From assembly GCF_964355755.1 (NCBI RefSeq), contig NC_092677.1, positions 11,678,601 to 11,742,600 of the forward strand: a DNA stretch of 64,000 nt, written 5' to 3'. Below the pieces are notes generated by a model, which did not search any database, was not told where the DNA came from, and saw only the letters and a program-made list of their open reading frames with translations. Below, piece by piece: positions 63,304 to 64,000 of this stretch (its first letter is position 1; every line of letters begins with the position of its first letter). Position numbers and translations under genes: made by a program. The DNA is from Antedon mediterranea (taxonomy: Eukaryota; Echinodermata; Crinoidea; Comatulida; Antedonidae).

Positions 63304-64000
63304 CTGTGAATAAATGAAATAAATTATAATAACTAGATGGTACGCTCGCTTCGCTCGCGTACCATCTAGGTCGTGCCCACAGATGGTTCTCGAATACATA
63401 ATAATTTCAGGGTTAAAAAACTGGCGATTTCAAATGTACGTACCGCAGGACAATAATACATGTCGTTTACAGGAACGAATAAATAGACACTGTGATTTAT
63501 GTACTGAACTAAAATTAGCACCCTGGGAATTACTTCCGAAAGAGAAACTTGTCACAAAATGAGACCAATTGTTTAAGTCAAATTTAAACAAACTTAATTT
63601 GTGTTTTGTATGTAACATTAGGGTTGAGGGATGGGAAAGAGGATGGGTGCAAAGAGGAACAATTTTTAAATATATTCTTTATCCATGTAGTAACGAAATA
63701 TTAATTGTTTTCATGTTTTACAAATAATATACCACTAAACACAGTAAAACATTGCGATGTAATACTTTGTTGAAACTATCACCGTCCTAGTCGATTGAAA
63801 TAGTATAGTACATGTAACGATACATCACTACGACGTGTATAATATGTTTATATAATGTAAAACAATTTGTGAAAACCACACCGATTCGTGGCAAATCATA
63901 AATTCGAGTAATAAATATTAAATTATCTAACTCAAATTAATTAGTAGGCCTAATGGGTTTCAATTGTTTCTTAGAGCCAATTCATACTTAAGTTGGTTCC
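63304..64000. other. WRNIP1 intron sequence
   Basis: No exon recognised. It contains a strong hairpin (63333-63369) and AT-rich DNA. The last 13 bases match the inner start of the LTR at 42243, perhaps the edge of another copy. Confidence 0.5.
63333..63369. repeat. Perfect 13 bp hairpin with GCTCGC loop
   Basis: CTAGATGGTACGC (63333-63345) and GCGTACCATCTAG (63357-63369) are exact complements around an 11 nt loop TCGCTTCGCTC. A related word, GCGAAGCGAGC, occurs near 53341 beside a SINE tail. Confidence 0.85.

Noticed and set aside
63446-63566. Plus-strand frame with RHCDLCTELKLAPWELLPKE
   Set aside because: It looks protein-like but matches no family I know, has no clear start or splice sites, and lies in a WRNIP1 intron.

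Overview
The window is animal nuclear DNA: AT-rich, intron-rich, with GT-AG introns, tRNA-headed SINEs, many small TAA/TTA-flanked MITEs and a Ty3/gypsy-class LTR retrotransposon. Gene structures and protein similarity fit a marine invertebrate, most likely a deuterostome. An echinoderm such as a feather star or sea star is my best guess; the sequence alone does not prove it. No bacterial, organellar or CRISPR features are present. Eight host protein genes and one tandem pair could be read exon by exon, and phase closed in every complete model.

Left part (0.4-11 kb): an inositol monophosphatase gene (+, 7 exons), then a 2.5 kb tandem duplication carrying two copies of an unrecognised two-exon, two-transmembrane gene (-). 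Middle (11.8-27 kb): KDSR (-, sphingolipid synthesis) and VPS35 (+, retromer) start head to head, 151 bp apart. NDUFB9 (-, complex I) and FANCA (+, Fanconi anaemia core complex) start head to head, 142 bp apart. FANCA runs to 41.9 kb in 29 exons, its introns loaded with MITEs, a foldback element and a LINE fragment.

Right part: just past the FANCA polyadenylation signal lies a 5.9 kb LTR retrotransposon (42232-48173, minus) with near-identical LTRs and a 5 bp target duplication. Its pol has integrase UPSTREAM of reverse transcriptase (Gmr1-like order), an A AAA AAG slip site between gag and pol, and a broken RNase H end. Then come ASTE1 (-, single exon, extra 67-residue repeats and an RGG-like tail) and NEK11 (+, 13 exons) back to back, the same divergent pairing as in human. 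The last exon of WRNIP1 (-) closes the window.

FANCA, ASTE1, NEK11 and WRNIP1 all act in DNA-damage or replication-stress responses, so the right 37 kb is a run of genome-maintenance genes. NEK11 introns hold three young-looking tandem arrays (75 bp, 22 bp and 147 bp periods). The strongest items for follow-up are the Gmr1-like element, the MITE that duplicated a splice donor in the IMPase gene, the tandem gene pair of unknown function, the 147 bp array, and the conserved ASTE1-NEK11 pairing.
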